Of a DNA stretch of 64,000 bases, positions 44,540-52,183 are shown one piece after another. The notes under the pieces are model-generated. The model searched no databases. It had not been told where the DNA came from and was given only the letters and a program-made list of their open reading frames with translations. Numbering within the stretch: position 1 is the stretch's first letter; the number at the start of each line of letters is the position of its first letter. Position numbers and translations under genes: made by a program. Source of the DNA: JAEUMY01 sp031394355 (GTDB lineage Bacteria > Pseudomonadota > Gammaproteobacteria > Burkholderiales > Usitatibacteraceae); NCBI GenBank assembly GCA_031394355.1, contig JANNSU010000023.1:7610-71609 (forward strand), given 5' to 3'.

Positions 44540-45475
44540 TCAGGCGTCGACTACGCCGATGAGCACGCCCACATGCGCACCCACGCTGCGGGCGAGGGCG
44601 TCGAGCGCGTAGCCGCCTTCGAGTGTGGAGACGATGCGCCCGCTGGCGTGACGTTCCGCCACCTCGACCAGCCGCGCCGTCACCCAGGCGTAGTCGGCAT
44701 CCACCCAGCCCAGGTTGGCCATGTCGTCCTCGCGATGTGCGTCGAATCCTGCAGAGATCACCAGCAGCTCCGGCTGGAAGGCGTCCAGCGCGGGCAGCCA
44801 GCGCTCGGTCACGACCGAGCGCATCAAATCGCCACCCGTGCGCGGCGGCAGCGGCACGTTGACCATGTTGGTGCCTTTCGGCTCGTCACCGAGATAGGGA
44901 TACAGCGGATGCTGAAAGGTGGAGACCATCAGCACCTCGTCGTCGCCCGCCAGGATGTCCTCGCTGCCGTTGCCATGGTGCACATCGAAGTCGATGAGGG
45001 CCACGCGTTTCGCGCCATGCACGCGCTGCGCCTGACGCACGGCGATGGCGGCATTGTTGTAAACACAGAATCCCATGGCGGCATCCCGTTCCGCATGATG
45101 GCCCGGCGGACGCACGGCGCAGAAGGCGCGCTGGGTCTCGCCTTTCATCACCAGATCGGCGGCCAGCGTGGCGGCACCGGCCGCATGGCGCGCGGCGGTA
45201 AACGTGTGCGGATTCATCAGCGTGTCCGGATCAATCTGATGGTAACCAGACGCCGGCGCCCAATCGCGAATATTCGCAAGGTGGTGCGCAGTGTGGGCGC
45301 GCAAAAGCTGCTCGTCCGTGATTTCGGGGGCGGTGTAGGGCGGCATCAGGTCCAGAAAGCCCTTCGCCAACAGGTAGTCCTGGATAGCCGCCAGGCGCTC
45401 CGGGCATTCCGGGTGTCCGGGGCCCATTTCGTGACGCATCGAGGAGGGGTGGGTAATGTAGGCGGTGATGCTCAT
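44540..45475 (-). CDS. Histone deacetylase family protein (AcuC/acetylpolyamine amidohydrolase-like)
   Basis: 311-residue zinc hydrolase removing acetyl groups from lysine or polyamines. Arginase-fold motifs in order: HPECPERL near residue 21, RPPGHHAERDAAMGF near 135, zinc ligands DFDVHHGNGS near 172, ISAGFDAHRED near 254 and LEGGYALDALARSV near 290. All zinc and His-Asp relay residues are present. Upstream gene of the pair with the Pat-type acetyltransferase, which hints at opposing lysine acetylation and deacetylation. The palindrome encodes ANIR in LANIRDW. Confidence 0.9.
   Translation of the reverse strand: MSITAYITHPSSMRHEMGPGHPECPERLAAIQDYLLAKGFLDLMPPYTAPEITDEQLLRAHTAHHLANIRDWAPASGYHQIDPDTLMNPHTFTAARHAAGAATLAADLVMKGETQRAFCAVRPPGHHAERDAAMGFCVYNNAAIAVRQAQRVHGAKRVALIDFDVHHGNGSEDILAGDDEVLMVSTFQHPLYPYLGDEPKGTNMVNVPLPPRTGGDLMRSVVTERWLPALDAFQPELLVISAGFDAHREDDMANLGWVDADYAWVTARLVEVAERHASGRIVSTLEGGYALDALARSVGAHVGVLIGVVDA
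45266..45277. repeat. GCGAATATTCGC palindrome, copy 16 (in gene)
   Basis: Exact copy inside the deacetylase-family gene, read A-N-I-R on the minus strand. Confidence 0.95.
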
Positions 45476-45736
45476 GCTGGTTGACTCCGATTTTCACCCA
45501 CAATATGCATCCACAACATCCACACACATTGTTCTCCAGCGCTGTGCGGCAAGCGGGAACGGGCCCGCTTGTCTGGCATCAAAGGAGCACGGGTACTTTG
45601 CGCCCGCATTGTTTCAATCCGTAAACGACGCAACGCGGGTCTACTCAAGGGGATAATACGCGTCCTGGGTACGCTTCAGCACGGCCCGCCCTGATCTGCA
45701 CGAATCCGTTCCATGCCGCTGAATTTCTGATTGCCG

Positions 45737-46618
45737 ATGTCCGCTTCCGCAATGCCCCCAGCCGATCAACCTGCCGCGCCATGTGGTGTGCAACCCGGTG
45801 TGCAGCCTGGTGCGCAACCCACTGCGCGACCCGCCGCGAGCGCACTGCGCTGGCGCGATGCCCGTTTCTGGGTGTTGTTGCTGCTGTCGATCCTGCTGCA
45901 CACAACGCTCATTGTCGTGGTGAAGAAAGACCCGCTGGAAACGGGCGAAGCGGCATCGAAGCTGGCCGGGCCGCTGAATGTGCGTATCGCCCCCAAGGCG
46001 GAGCCGGTGGAACCCGAGATCACGCCGCCGCCCGCACCGCCCAAGGTGGTGCCGCGCCTCTTCACTTCGCCCCGACGCACGCCTGATCGGCCGGCCCTGC
46101 CGCTGCCGCCGCCCGACCCGACGCCGCCTGCGCCGCCCGTGGTGGCTCCCCCGCAGCCGCCGCTGAGCTTCGAGCAGATGGTGGCCGCCCGCCGTGCCCA
46201 GCGCGCACCCACCGTGAGCGAACATGCGGCAGCGCGCGCCGAATCGGAGTCGCGCATGGCGGGCAATCGAGCCGATGCCGCCGTGAGTCGTAACCTCGGC
46301 ACGCTGAAAGAGGATGGCACCAGCGGCGTGTTCGTCGTATTGAACAAGGGATCGCGCTATGGCACCTTCCAGTTCCGTGGCTGGAAGCGCGAGGACCGCA
46401 ACAACTGGCGCGAAACCATCGAAGTCGATGCCGGCAACGGCGGGGATGTCGAGCTCGCCATCGTGCGCCGCATGATCGAGCTTATCCGCGGCCACTATCA
46501 AGGCAATTTCAACTGGGAGTCGCACCGCCTCGGCCGCGTGATTCCGCTGTCCGCGCGGGTGGAGGACCAGGCCGGGCTGGAAGCGTTCATGCTGCAGGAG
46601 TTTTTCAAGGACCGCTGA
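45737..46618 (+). CDS. Proline-rich TonB-like membrane-anchored protein
   Basis: 293 residues: short cytosolic Pro/Gln stretch with near-repeats (VQPGVQPGAQPT), one TM helix (about 41-57), then a long Pro-rich periplasmic linker (TPPPAPPKVVPRL, LPPPDPTPPAPP) and a C-terminal domain with GSRYGTFQFRGWKRED. The topology is that of TonB/TolA-type transducers, but the C-terminal domain is not a recognisable TonB domain, so partner and role are unknown. ATG at 45737 preferred over an upstream TTG. Divergent from the deacetylase-family gene. Confidence 0.65.
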   Translation: MSASAMPPADQPAAPCGVQPGVQPGAQPTARPAASALRWRDARFWVLLLLSILLHTTLIVVVKKDPLETGEAASKLAGPLNVRIAPKAEPVEPEITPPPAPPKVVPRLFTSPRRTPDRPALPLPPPDPTPPAPPVVAPPQPPLSFEQMVAARRAQRAPTVSEHAAARAESESRMAGNRADAAVSRNLGTLKEDGTSGVFVVLNKGSRYGTFQFRGWKREDRNNWRETIEVDAGNGGDVELAIVRRMIELIRGHYQGNFNWESHRLGRVIPLSARVEDQAGLEAFMLQEFFKDR

Positions 46619-46773
46619 ATGCGGCTGTGGCTTTGTCCGCTCGAACAGGCGGTCGGTCGCATGGCAGGATTGTCGTAACGGTCTCGTGGCATCATCCTGC
46701 CCGAAGCATTTTCGCAACACCCGAACCCCGAACCCCGATCCCCTATCTCCTATCCCCCAAAAAGGACCCCACC

Positions 46774-47571
46774 ATGGCCATGGATGTCATTGATTACACC
46801 GTGCACGGCGACGACATGCAGTACGTCGATATTGTGCTCGACCCGAGCGAGGCCGTTGTGGCCGAGGCAGGCGGGCTCATGTACCTGGAAGCTGGTATCG
46901 AGATGGACACCATCTTCGGTGACGGCTCGGAGCAGCAAGGTGGCGGCCTCTTTGGCAAGCTGCTCGGTGCGGGCAAGCGTCTGGTCACCGGCGAGTCGCT
47001 CTTCATGACTGTGTACCAGAACAAGTCCAACGAGCGGCGTTCGCTCGCGTTTGCCGCACCGTACCCCGGCAAGATCGTGCCGCTGGATCTCGCCAAGCTG
47101 GGCGGTGAATTCCATGTGCAGAAGGATTCGTTCCTCTGTGGCGCCAAGGGTGTCGCCATCGGCATCGCGTTCCAGCGCAAGATCGGCACCGGTCTCTTTG
47201 GCGGCGAAGGCTTCATCATGCAGAAGCTCACCGGCGACGGACTCGCGTTTGCCCATGCCGGCGGCACGCTCATGGAGCGCGAGCTGAAGGCGGGCGAGCA
47301 ACTGCGCATCGACACCGGCTGTGTGGTCGGCTATCAGCCCAGCGTCACTTTCGACGTGCAGTACGTCGGCAAACTCAAGACCGCGCTCTTCGGCGGCGAG
47401 GGACTCTTCTTCGCCGTGCTCACCGGCCCCGGAAAGATCATCCTGCAATCGCTGCCGTTCTCGCGCCTCGCCGGGCGAATATTCGCAGCGGCGCCGCAGG
47501 GTGGCGGCAAGGCGCAGGGTGAGGGGTCAGTGCTGGGCGGGTTGGGGAACATACTCGACGGGGACAACTGA
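46774..47571 (+). CDS. TIGR00266/AIM24 family protein
   Basis: 265 residues. The beta-rich fold is marked by VAEAGGLMYLEAGIEMDT, GGLFGKLLGAGKRLVTGESLFMTVY, a central KDSFLCGAKGV, and GEQLRIDTGCVVGYQPSVTFDV, all typical of the family. Bacterial role unknown; the mitochondrial AIM24 homologue affects inner-membrane organisation. No signal peptide. AAAGGA about 8 bases before ATG 46774. The palindrome encodes RIFA in the C-terminal LAGRIFAAAP. Confidence 0.88.
   Translation: MAMDVIDYTVHGDDMQYVDIVLDPSEAVVAEAGGLMYLEAGIEMDTIFGDGSEQQGGGLFGKLLGAGKRLVTGESLFMTVYQNKSNERRSLAFAAPYPGKIVPLDLAKLGGEFHVQKDSFLCGAKGVAIGIAFQRKIGTGLFGGEGFIMQKLTGDGLAFAHAGGTLMERELKAGEQLRIDTGCVVGYQPSVTFDVQYVGKLKTALFGGEGLFFAVLTGPGKIILQSLPFSRLAGRIFAAAPQGGGKAQGEGSVLGGLGNILDGDN
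47475..47486. repeat. GCGAATATTCGC palindrome, copy 17 (in gene)
   Basis: Exact copy near the 3' end of the TIGR00266 gene, read R-I-F-A. Confidence 0.95.
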
Positions 47572-47589
47572 TAGGGAAGCACAAAGCCC

Positions 47590-47672
47590 GTCATACCGGC
47601 GAAGGCCAGTATCCAGTCTTGATCGTCGACATGATGCGGGCTGGCATGGATACCGGCTTTCGCCGGTATGAC
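47590..47672. repeat. REP-like hairpin element, copy 2
   Basis: Arms 47590-47616 and 47647-47672, the same CATACCGGCGAA / TTCGCCGGTATG type as at 40219; 18 bp past the TIGR00266 stop, where it may act as a 3' hairpin. Confidence 0.85.
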
Positions 47673-47773
47673 GATCTACGCAGCGTGTATCCCGGATGTA
47701 GCAAATTGGAATCCGGGCACGACACCACAACTGCGCGGGTTGCGGCTGGCCCGCGCAAATGGTTGAATGAGTC

Positions 47774-47998
47774 ATGAACAAACGAGTGACTGTCGTGCTG
47801 AAGATGGATGCGGACGTTTCAGCGATGCTGCGTCGCGCATCCAGTATTACTGGCAAGTCTGCCGATGACCTCGTCGACGAGGCCGTGCGCGCGTGGATTG
47901 CCGCTCACCCTGACGAAGCAGGCACTTCAAAGGTTGAGCGCGCATTTCAGGACAGTCTTGTTCAGTTTGACGAACTCTACCGCCGTCTCGCCAAGTGA
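47774..47998 (+). CDS. Small ribbon-helix-helix-like protein
   Basis: 74 residues: an N-terminal strand RVTVVLKMDADVSAML followed by two helices (RRASSITGKSADDLVDEAV) fits a ribbon-helix-helix DNA-binding fold of the antitoxin type. No toxin gene follows; instead the stop overlaps the GTG start of sua5 (GTGA), so the two are translationally coupled. Could autoregulate the pair. The fold is inferred from the pattern only. Confidence 0.55.
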   Translation: MNKRVTVVLKMDADVSAMLRRASSITGKSADDLVDEAVRAWIAAHPDEAGTSKVERAFQDSLVQFDELYRRLAK

Positions 47999-49041
47999 CT
48001 GACGTTGCCGATCCTGTGGCGCAGGATATCCTCGCCGCCGCCCAACATCTCGCCCAAGGCAACCTGGTGGCCCTGCCCACCGAAACCGTCTACGGCCTCG
48101 GTGCGGATGCAGGCAATGAAACGGCCGTTGCAAAGATCTTCAAGGCCAAGGGCAGGCCGTCGGACCATCCGCTCATCGTGCATGTGGCGCGCGATGCGGA
48201 TCTCGCCGACTTCACCCGGGATCTGCCCGTCGCTGCGGAGAAGCTCATCGAGGCCTTCTGGCCCGGCCCGCTCACGCTGATCCTCCGCAAATCCTCGCGT
48301 ATTCCGGATGTGGTCACTGGCGGGCAGGATTCTGTCGGCCTGCGCTGTCCCGCCCACCCGCTGGCGCAGGCGCTGCTGTCAGAGTTCGCCCGGATCGGCT
48401 CCGGCATTGTCGCCGCACCGTCTGCCAACAAGTTCGGTCACGTCTCACCCACCACGGCGGAGCATGTGAAGAGCGAATTCGGCGCGGCCGTGGGCAAGAG
48501 CATTCTGTTGCTCGATGGCGGGCCGTGCGACGTCGGCATCGAGTCGACCATCCTCGATCTGAGCGGCAGTGCGCCAGTATTGCTTCGCCCCGGTGCCATC
48601 ACGCCAGCGCAGATCGCCGACATCATCGGCGTGAAGCCCAAGACCCGTGCGCAAGCCGAGAACACTGGCCCCGTGACGCGCGCCTCCGGTGATCTCGCGT
48701 CGCACTACGCGCCGCGCACACCGCTGAAGCTGGTGCCGCCGACACAATTGAAGAAGGAAGTGGATGCGCTCCTGGAAAGCGGCAAGCGCGCTGCCGTGCT
48801 GGCGCTCACCACGCAGGCCGATGCCAATGTGTCACCCCCGGGTGTCGGTGTGCGTGCCGCGCGTCGGCTGGTGTGGATCACTGCGCCGTCGAATGCCGAG
48901 GAATACGCGCGCGATCTCTATGCCAATCTGCGTACGCTCGATGCCGCGGGTGCGGCGATGATTTTTGCGGAGTCACTGCCTGCGGCGAAGGCGTGGGAGG
49001 CGGTGCGGGATCGGATCACGCGGGCGGCGGTGAAGGGGTAG
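47995..49041 (+). CDS. sua5: L-threonylcarbamoyladenylate synthase (Sua5 type)
   Basis: 348 residues making threonylcarbamoyl-AMP for the tRNA t6A modification. The YrdC domain (1-210) has the KxR-SxN set: ALPTETVYGLGADA, IFKAKGRPSDHPLIVHV, WPGPLTLIL, APSANKFGHVSPTTAEHV; the extra C-terminal Sua5 domain (about 235-348) distinguishes it from short TsaC. The start is GTG at 47995, overlapping the preceding stop. Essential cytosolic function in most bacteria. Confidence 0.92.
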   Translation: MTDVADPVAQDILAAAQHLAQGNLVALPTETVYGLGADAGNETAVAKIFKAKGRPSDHPLIVHVARDADLADFTRDLPVAAEKLIEAFWPGPLTLILRKSSRIPDVVTGGQDSVGLRCPAHPLAQALLSEFARIGSGIVAAPSANKFGHVSPTTAEHVKSEFGAAVGKSILLLDGGPCDVGIESTILDLSGSAPVLLRPGAITPAQIADIIGVKPKTRAQAENTGPVTRASGDLASHYAPRTPLKLVPPTQLKKEVDALLESGKRAAVLALTTQADANVSPPGVGVRAARRLVWITAPSNAEEYARDLYANLRTLDAAGAAMIFAESLPAAKAWEAVRDRITRAAVKG

Positions 49042-49045
49042 ATCT

Positions 49046-49336
49046 ATGTCGTTCATGGCGGCCGCGTTGGGAAGGCTCAAGGCGGCTTCGGTGCCGTTAG
49101 CATGTCTTGGCATCGCGGTAGCTTTGGACAGGCTCGTTGTCTGGCCCGACTTTCCGCGCGGAACAGTATTGGTGGCTTTTGTTTTTCTCTGTGGTGTTGG
49201 AGCGGCCGGTGTTTCATTGCTGTGGCCCGCCCGCGCCGGGATGCCAGCGCCAAGTCGATGGCGCAGATTGGTCTTTTTTGTTGTGACTGCGGCAACCCTG
49301 TACTTCGCGATTTTCTGGGCAACGGTGAAACACTAG
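49046..49336 (+). CDS. Hypothetical small membrane protein
   Basis: 96 residues with three hydrophobic helices (about 15-32, 39-59, 72-92). No family recognised. Begins 5 bp after the sua5 stop, so probably in the same transcript. Confidence 0.6.
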   Translation: MSFMAAALGRLKAASVPLACLGIAVALDRLVVWPDFPRGTVLVAFVFLCGVGAAGVSLLWPARAGMPAPSRWRRLVFFVVTAATLYFAIFWATVKH

Positions 49337-49338
49337 TT

Positions 49339-49360
49339 TGCTTGCGAATATTCGCAAGCA
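49339..49360. repeat. 22-bp palindrome centred on GCGAATATTCGC, copy 18
   Basis: Core at 49344-49355; symmetry extends five bases each side. Lies in the 48-bp gap between two small membrane protein genes. Confidence 0.95.
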
Positions 49361-49384
49361 GTACCCACTCAAGTCAGAGCTTCC

Positions 49385-49792
49385 ATGTCGCCAACCAAAC
49401 GTGCGCTTCTCGTTCTCTTTGCGGAGTTCGTGCCATGGATTGGCACGGCGCTTGGGTTGGTCCTCGCAGGTGCGATCTGGCATCTCATCGGTGATCGCGA
49501 ATGGCGCATTCCACTTGTGGCGTCAGTGTGTATCGGCGTATCGCTGGCTTCGTACTGGTGGGCGTTCAAGTTGGCGCCAGAGTGGATTCGTTCTGCCGAG
49601 ACAGATGATTACGATACTTCCAACTCGACTTATGAGGCCATCGTTGTTCAGCAATCTGGGCAGCCCAGGGCAGCGAAGCCTCCGCTCAAATCACCCGCTT
49701 CCGAATCTGCGTCACCACAATCTCTGCAACCACCACCACGCCCAGAATCGCCAGCAGGCACATCGCCACGCGATTCCACTGGAACAGGTTGA
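49385..49792 (+). CDS. Hypothetical membrane protein with proline-rich tail
   Basis: 135 residues: two TM helices (about 7-30, 43-61), then an acidic segment and a Pro/Ser-rich tail. No family recognised. Its last 107 bp overlap the 3' end of the convergent phnE gene, so the tail codons are on the opposite strand of conserved phnE sequence; the true protein may be shorter if a frameshift or error is present. Confidence 0.5.
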   Translation: MSPTKRALLVLFAEFVPWIGTALGLVLAGAIWHLIGDREWRIPLVASVCIGVSLASYWWAFKLAPEWIRSAETDDYDTSNSTYEAIVVQQSGQPRAAKPPLKSPASESASPQSLQPPPRPESPAGTSPRDSTGTG

Positions 49793-50495
49793 GGGCGGTA
49801 TCCAGCGCGAGACCGATGCCGCCTGCACCGACCAGGCCCAGCACGGCAGATTCACGCACGTTGATGTCCCAGCGGAAGAGCACGATGGCGACGAACGACG
49901 GCTTCACTTGCGGCCAGTAGCCCTTGAGAATGACGGACATGAGCGGTGCGCCGGTTGCGGTGAGTGCCTCGATGCTGCCCTTGTTGGATTCCTCCAGCGC
50001 TTCGCCGAGGAGCTTGCCGGTGAAGCCGATGGAGTGGAACGCGATGGCCAGCGTGCCCGCCAATGCGCCGGGGCCGAACACCGCGACGAAGAAGAGTGCC
50101 CAGATGAGCGTGTTGACCGAGCGGCAGGCGACGAGGATGAATTTGGCCGCGTAGTTGAGCCACGGTACTGGCGTCACGTTGGCGGCCGCCAGAAAGCCGA
50201 TCGGCACGGCCATGATCACGGCCAGGATGGTGCCCAGTGTGGCGATGTGCAGCGTGTCGAGCAATGCGGCGTGAATGCCCTCGGGGTAGTGGTCGAACGC
50301 GATGGGCCACATGCGCTTCAGCATGTCTGCCATCTGCTCCGGCGCATCGACGATGAACTCCGGAATGATCTGCACCGTCCGCGCCGAGGCGAAGACTGCG
50401 GCCACGATTGCGAAATAGACGATGAAGCGGCCGATGCGTTGCGCAGGTGTAAAGCGCGTCCACTCACGCTCTGCGATGGCGTCCGGACCCGTCAT
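49686..50495 (-). CDS. phnE: Phosphonate-type ABC transporter permease (second)
   Basis: 269 residues, about six TM helices. The EAA-type cytoplasmic loop is seen as GEALEESNKGSIEALTATGA and ends in WDINVRESAVLGLVGAGGIG, the PhnE signature. Inner-membrane half of the permease pair for a PhnD-bound oxyanion. Starts overlapping the first phnE stop by 4 bp. Last gene of phnDCEE. Confidence 0.9.
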   Translation of the reverse strand: MTGPDAIAEREWTRFTPAQRIGRFIVYFAIVAAVFASARTVQIIPEFIVDAPEQMADMLKRMWPIAFDHYPEGIHAALLDTLHIATLGTILAVIMAVPIGFLAAANVTPVPWLNYAAKFILVACRSVNTLIWALFFVAVFGPGALAGTLAIAFHSIGFTGKLLGEALEESNKGSIEALTATGAPLMSVILKGYWPQVKPSFVAIVLFRWDINVRESAVLGLVGAGGIGLALDTALNLFQWNRVAMCLLAILGVVVVAEIVVTQIRKRVI

Positions 50496-51271
50496 GCGAA
50501 TATTCGCTTGATACGGACGGTAAGCACCTCGCCGATCATGATGAGCGCGATGATGGTGAGGACGATGGTGCAGACGAAGTCGTAGTCGAAGCGCTGGAAG
50601 GCCGCGAACAGCGTGCCGCCGATGCCGCCCGCGCCGACGATGCCCACCATGGTGGAGTTGCGCACGTTGGCGTCGGTCTCATAGGCGACGAAGCCCATGA
50701 AGCGTGAAAATACCTGCGGCAGCACGGCGTAGAGCACGACGCTCATGAAGGGTGCGCCGGTGGCTCGCACTGCCTCCACCTGCTTCAGCGAAATCTCCTC
50801 GATGGCCTCGGTGAAGAGCTTGCCCACGAAGCCGACTGAAGCAACCGTGAGCGCCAGAATGCCCGCCAGCGCGCCGAAGCCCACCGCCTTCACGAAGATG
50901 ATGGCCACGATGACGGGGTGGAAGGAGCGGCACAGCACCATGATCATGCGCGATGGCCAGGTGAGCCAGACCGGCATGAGATTGCGCGCGGCCATGAGCG
51001 ACAGCGGGAGCGAGATGATCACGCCGAACAGCGAGGCCAGAACGGCGATCTGCAGGCTCTCGGTCATGCCCTTGATGAGCAGCGCCATGCGCTCGGTGTT
51101 GGGCGGGAAGAGACGCGAGATGAACTTGGCGCCATGCTCCAGGCCGATGAGGAACCGCTCGAAGGTGAAATCGAGATGCGACACCGCATAGAACACGTAG
51201 GCCGCGAAGATCAGCCAGCCGGCGCGTGCCCACCAATTGACAGGAAACGCCTGTCGTGCGGCCGCGCTCAT
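50492..51271 (-). CDS. phnE: Phosphonate-type ABC transporter permease (first)
   Basis: 259 residues with the PhnE pattern EAIEEISLKQVEAVRATGA and YETDANVRNSTMVGIVGAGGIG. Pairs with the second PhnE. Overlaps phnC by 4 bp. Its last four codons before the stop are RIFA, encoded by the palindrome at 50496, which reaches into the overlap with the next gene's start. Confidence 0.9.
   Translation of the reverse strand: MSAAARQAFPVNWWARAGWLIFAAYVFYAVSHLDFTFERFLIGLEHGAKFISRLFPPNTERMALLIKGMTESLQIAVLASLFGVIISLPLSLMAARNLMPVWLTWPSRMIMVLCRSFHPVIVAIIFVKAVGFGALAGILALTVASVGFVGKLFTEAIEEISLKQVEAVRATGAPFMSVVLYAVLPQVFSRFMGFVAYETDANVRNSTMVGIVGAGGIGGTLFAAFQRFDYDFVCTIVLTIIALIMIGEVLTVRIKRIFA
50496..50507. repeat. 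GCGAATATTCGC palindrome, copy 19 (gene overlap)
   Basis: Exact copy ending one phnE as R-I-F-A-stop and abutting the ATG of the next. Confidence 0.95.
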
Positions 51272-52026
51272 TCCATCCAGTCCTCGCCACCGTAAATGGT
51301 GGCCAGATGTTCGTCGGTGATGGCATCGGGCGGGCCGTCGAACACCACGCTGCCGCCAGCCATGCCGACGATGCGCTGGGCGAACCGCTTGGCGAGGCCA
51401 ACGTTGTGGATGTTGACGATGACGGGAAAGCCGTGCCGGTCGGACAGATCACGCATGAGACTCATGATCTCCACCGATGTCTTGGGGTCCAGCGACGAGG
51501 TCGGCTCGTCAGCCAGCAAGAGTTTGGGCTGTTGCATCATGGCGCGGGATATGCCGACGCGTTGACGCTGGCCGCCGGACAGCGCGTCGGCGCGCTGCTG
51601 GGCGAAGCCTGCGAGTCCGACCGTGTCCAGCAGCGAATACGCACGCTCGATGTCCTCGGCCGGAAAGCGGCGCAGCCACGCATCGAACGGCGACATATAG
51701 CCCAGGCGGCCGGAGAGCACGTTCTCCATCACCGTGAGCCGCTCCACGAGGTTGTATTCCTGGAACACCATGCCTATCGAGCGCCGCGCGAGACGCAGCT
51801 CGCCGCGGGATAGCTTGGTGAGATCGCGACCCTCCAGCAGGATTTCGCCGGCGGTGGGCTCAACGAGTCGGTTTATGCAGCGGATCAGCGTGGACTTGCC
51901 TGTGCCCGACGGGCCGATCACTGCGGTGATACCCGTGTTGCCGAAATCGAGATTGATGTCACGCAGCACGGGCTTGCCGGCAACGTAGGACTTGGACAGA
52001 TGCTTGATGGACAGCGTGGCGGTCAT
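51268..52026 (-). CDS. phnC: Phosphonate-type ABC transporter ATP-binding protein
   Basis: 252 residues. Walker A GPSGTGKST near residue 36, Q-loop FQEYNL, signature LSGGQRQRVGISRAMM, Walker B LLLADEPTSSLDP and H-loop IVNIHNVG are all intact. Energises uptake of phosphonate, phosphite or a related oxyanion. Overlaps the first phnE by 4 bp; separated from phnD by 157 bp containing tandem repeats. No C-P lyase genes are nearby, so substrate fate is open. Confidence 0.92.
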   Translation of the reverse strand: MTATLSIKHLSKSYVAGKPVLRDINLDFGNTGITAVIGPSGTGKSTLIRCINRLVEPTAGEILLEGRDLTKLSRGELRLARRSIGMVFQEYNLVERLTVMENVLSGRLGYMSPFDAWLRRFPAEDIERAYSLLDTVGLAGFAQQRADALSGGQRQRVGISRAMMQQPKLLLADEPTSSLDPKTSVEIMSLMRDLSDRHGFPVIVNIHNVGLAKRFAQRIVGMAGGSVVFDGPPDAITDEHLATIYGGEDWME

Positions 52027-52060
52027 GAGACTTTCACCGGGAGCGTACAGGGAGCCTGAA

Positions 52061-52150
52061 AACTACAACAGCGGCATGAACTACAGCGGCGGCATGAACG
52101 ACAACGGCGGCAGGAACAACAACGGCGGCAGGAACAACAACGGCGGTAAT
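52061..52150. repeat. Five tandem 18-bp units between phnD and phnC
   Basis: Units of the AACAACAACGGCGGCAGG type, two or three nearly identical and the outer ones diverged. They occupy most of the gap upstream of phnC and may vary in number between strains. Confidence 0.85.
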
Positions 52151-52183
52151 AGCGTCCCGCCGTCGTCGTGCTACCTGGAATGA

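Noticed and set aside
46715..46765. CCGAACCCCGA-rich stretch before the TIGR00266 gene
   Set aside because: Short simple repeat without a second arm; not enough to call an element.
51992..52183. Plus-strand Asn/Gly-rich 63-residue frame over the 18-bp repeats
   Set aside because: It starts inside phnC in antisense, has no RBS, and is explained by the tandem repeats.
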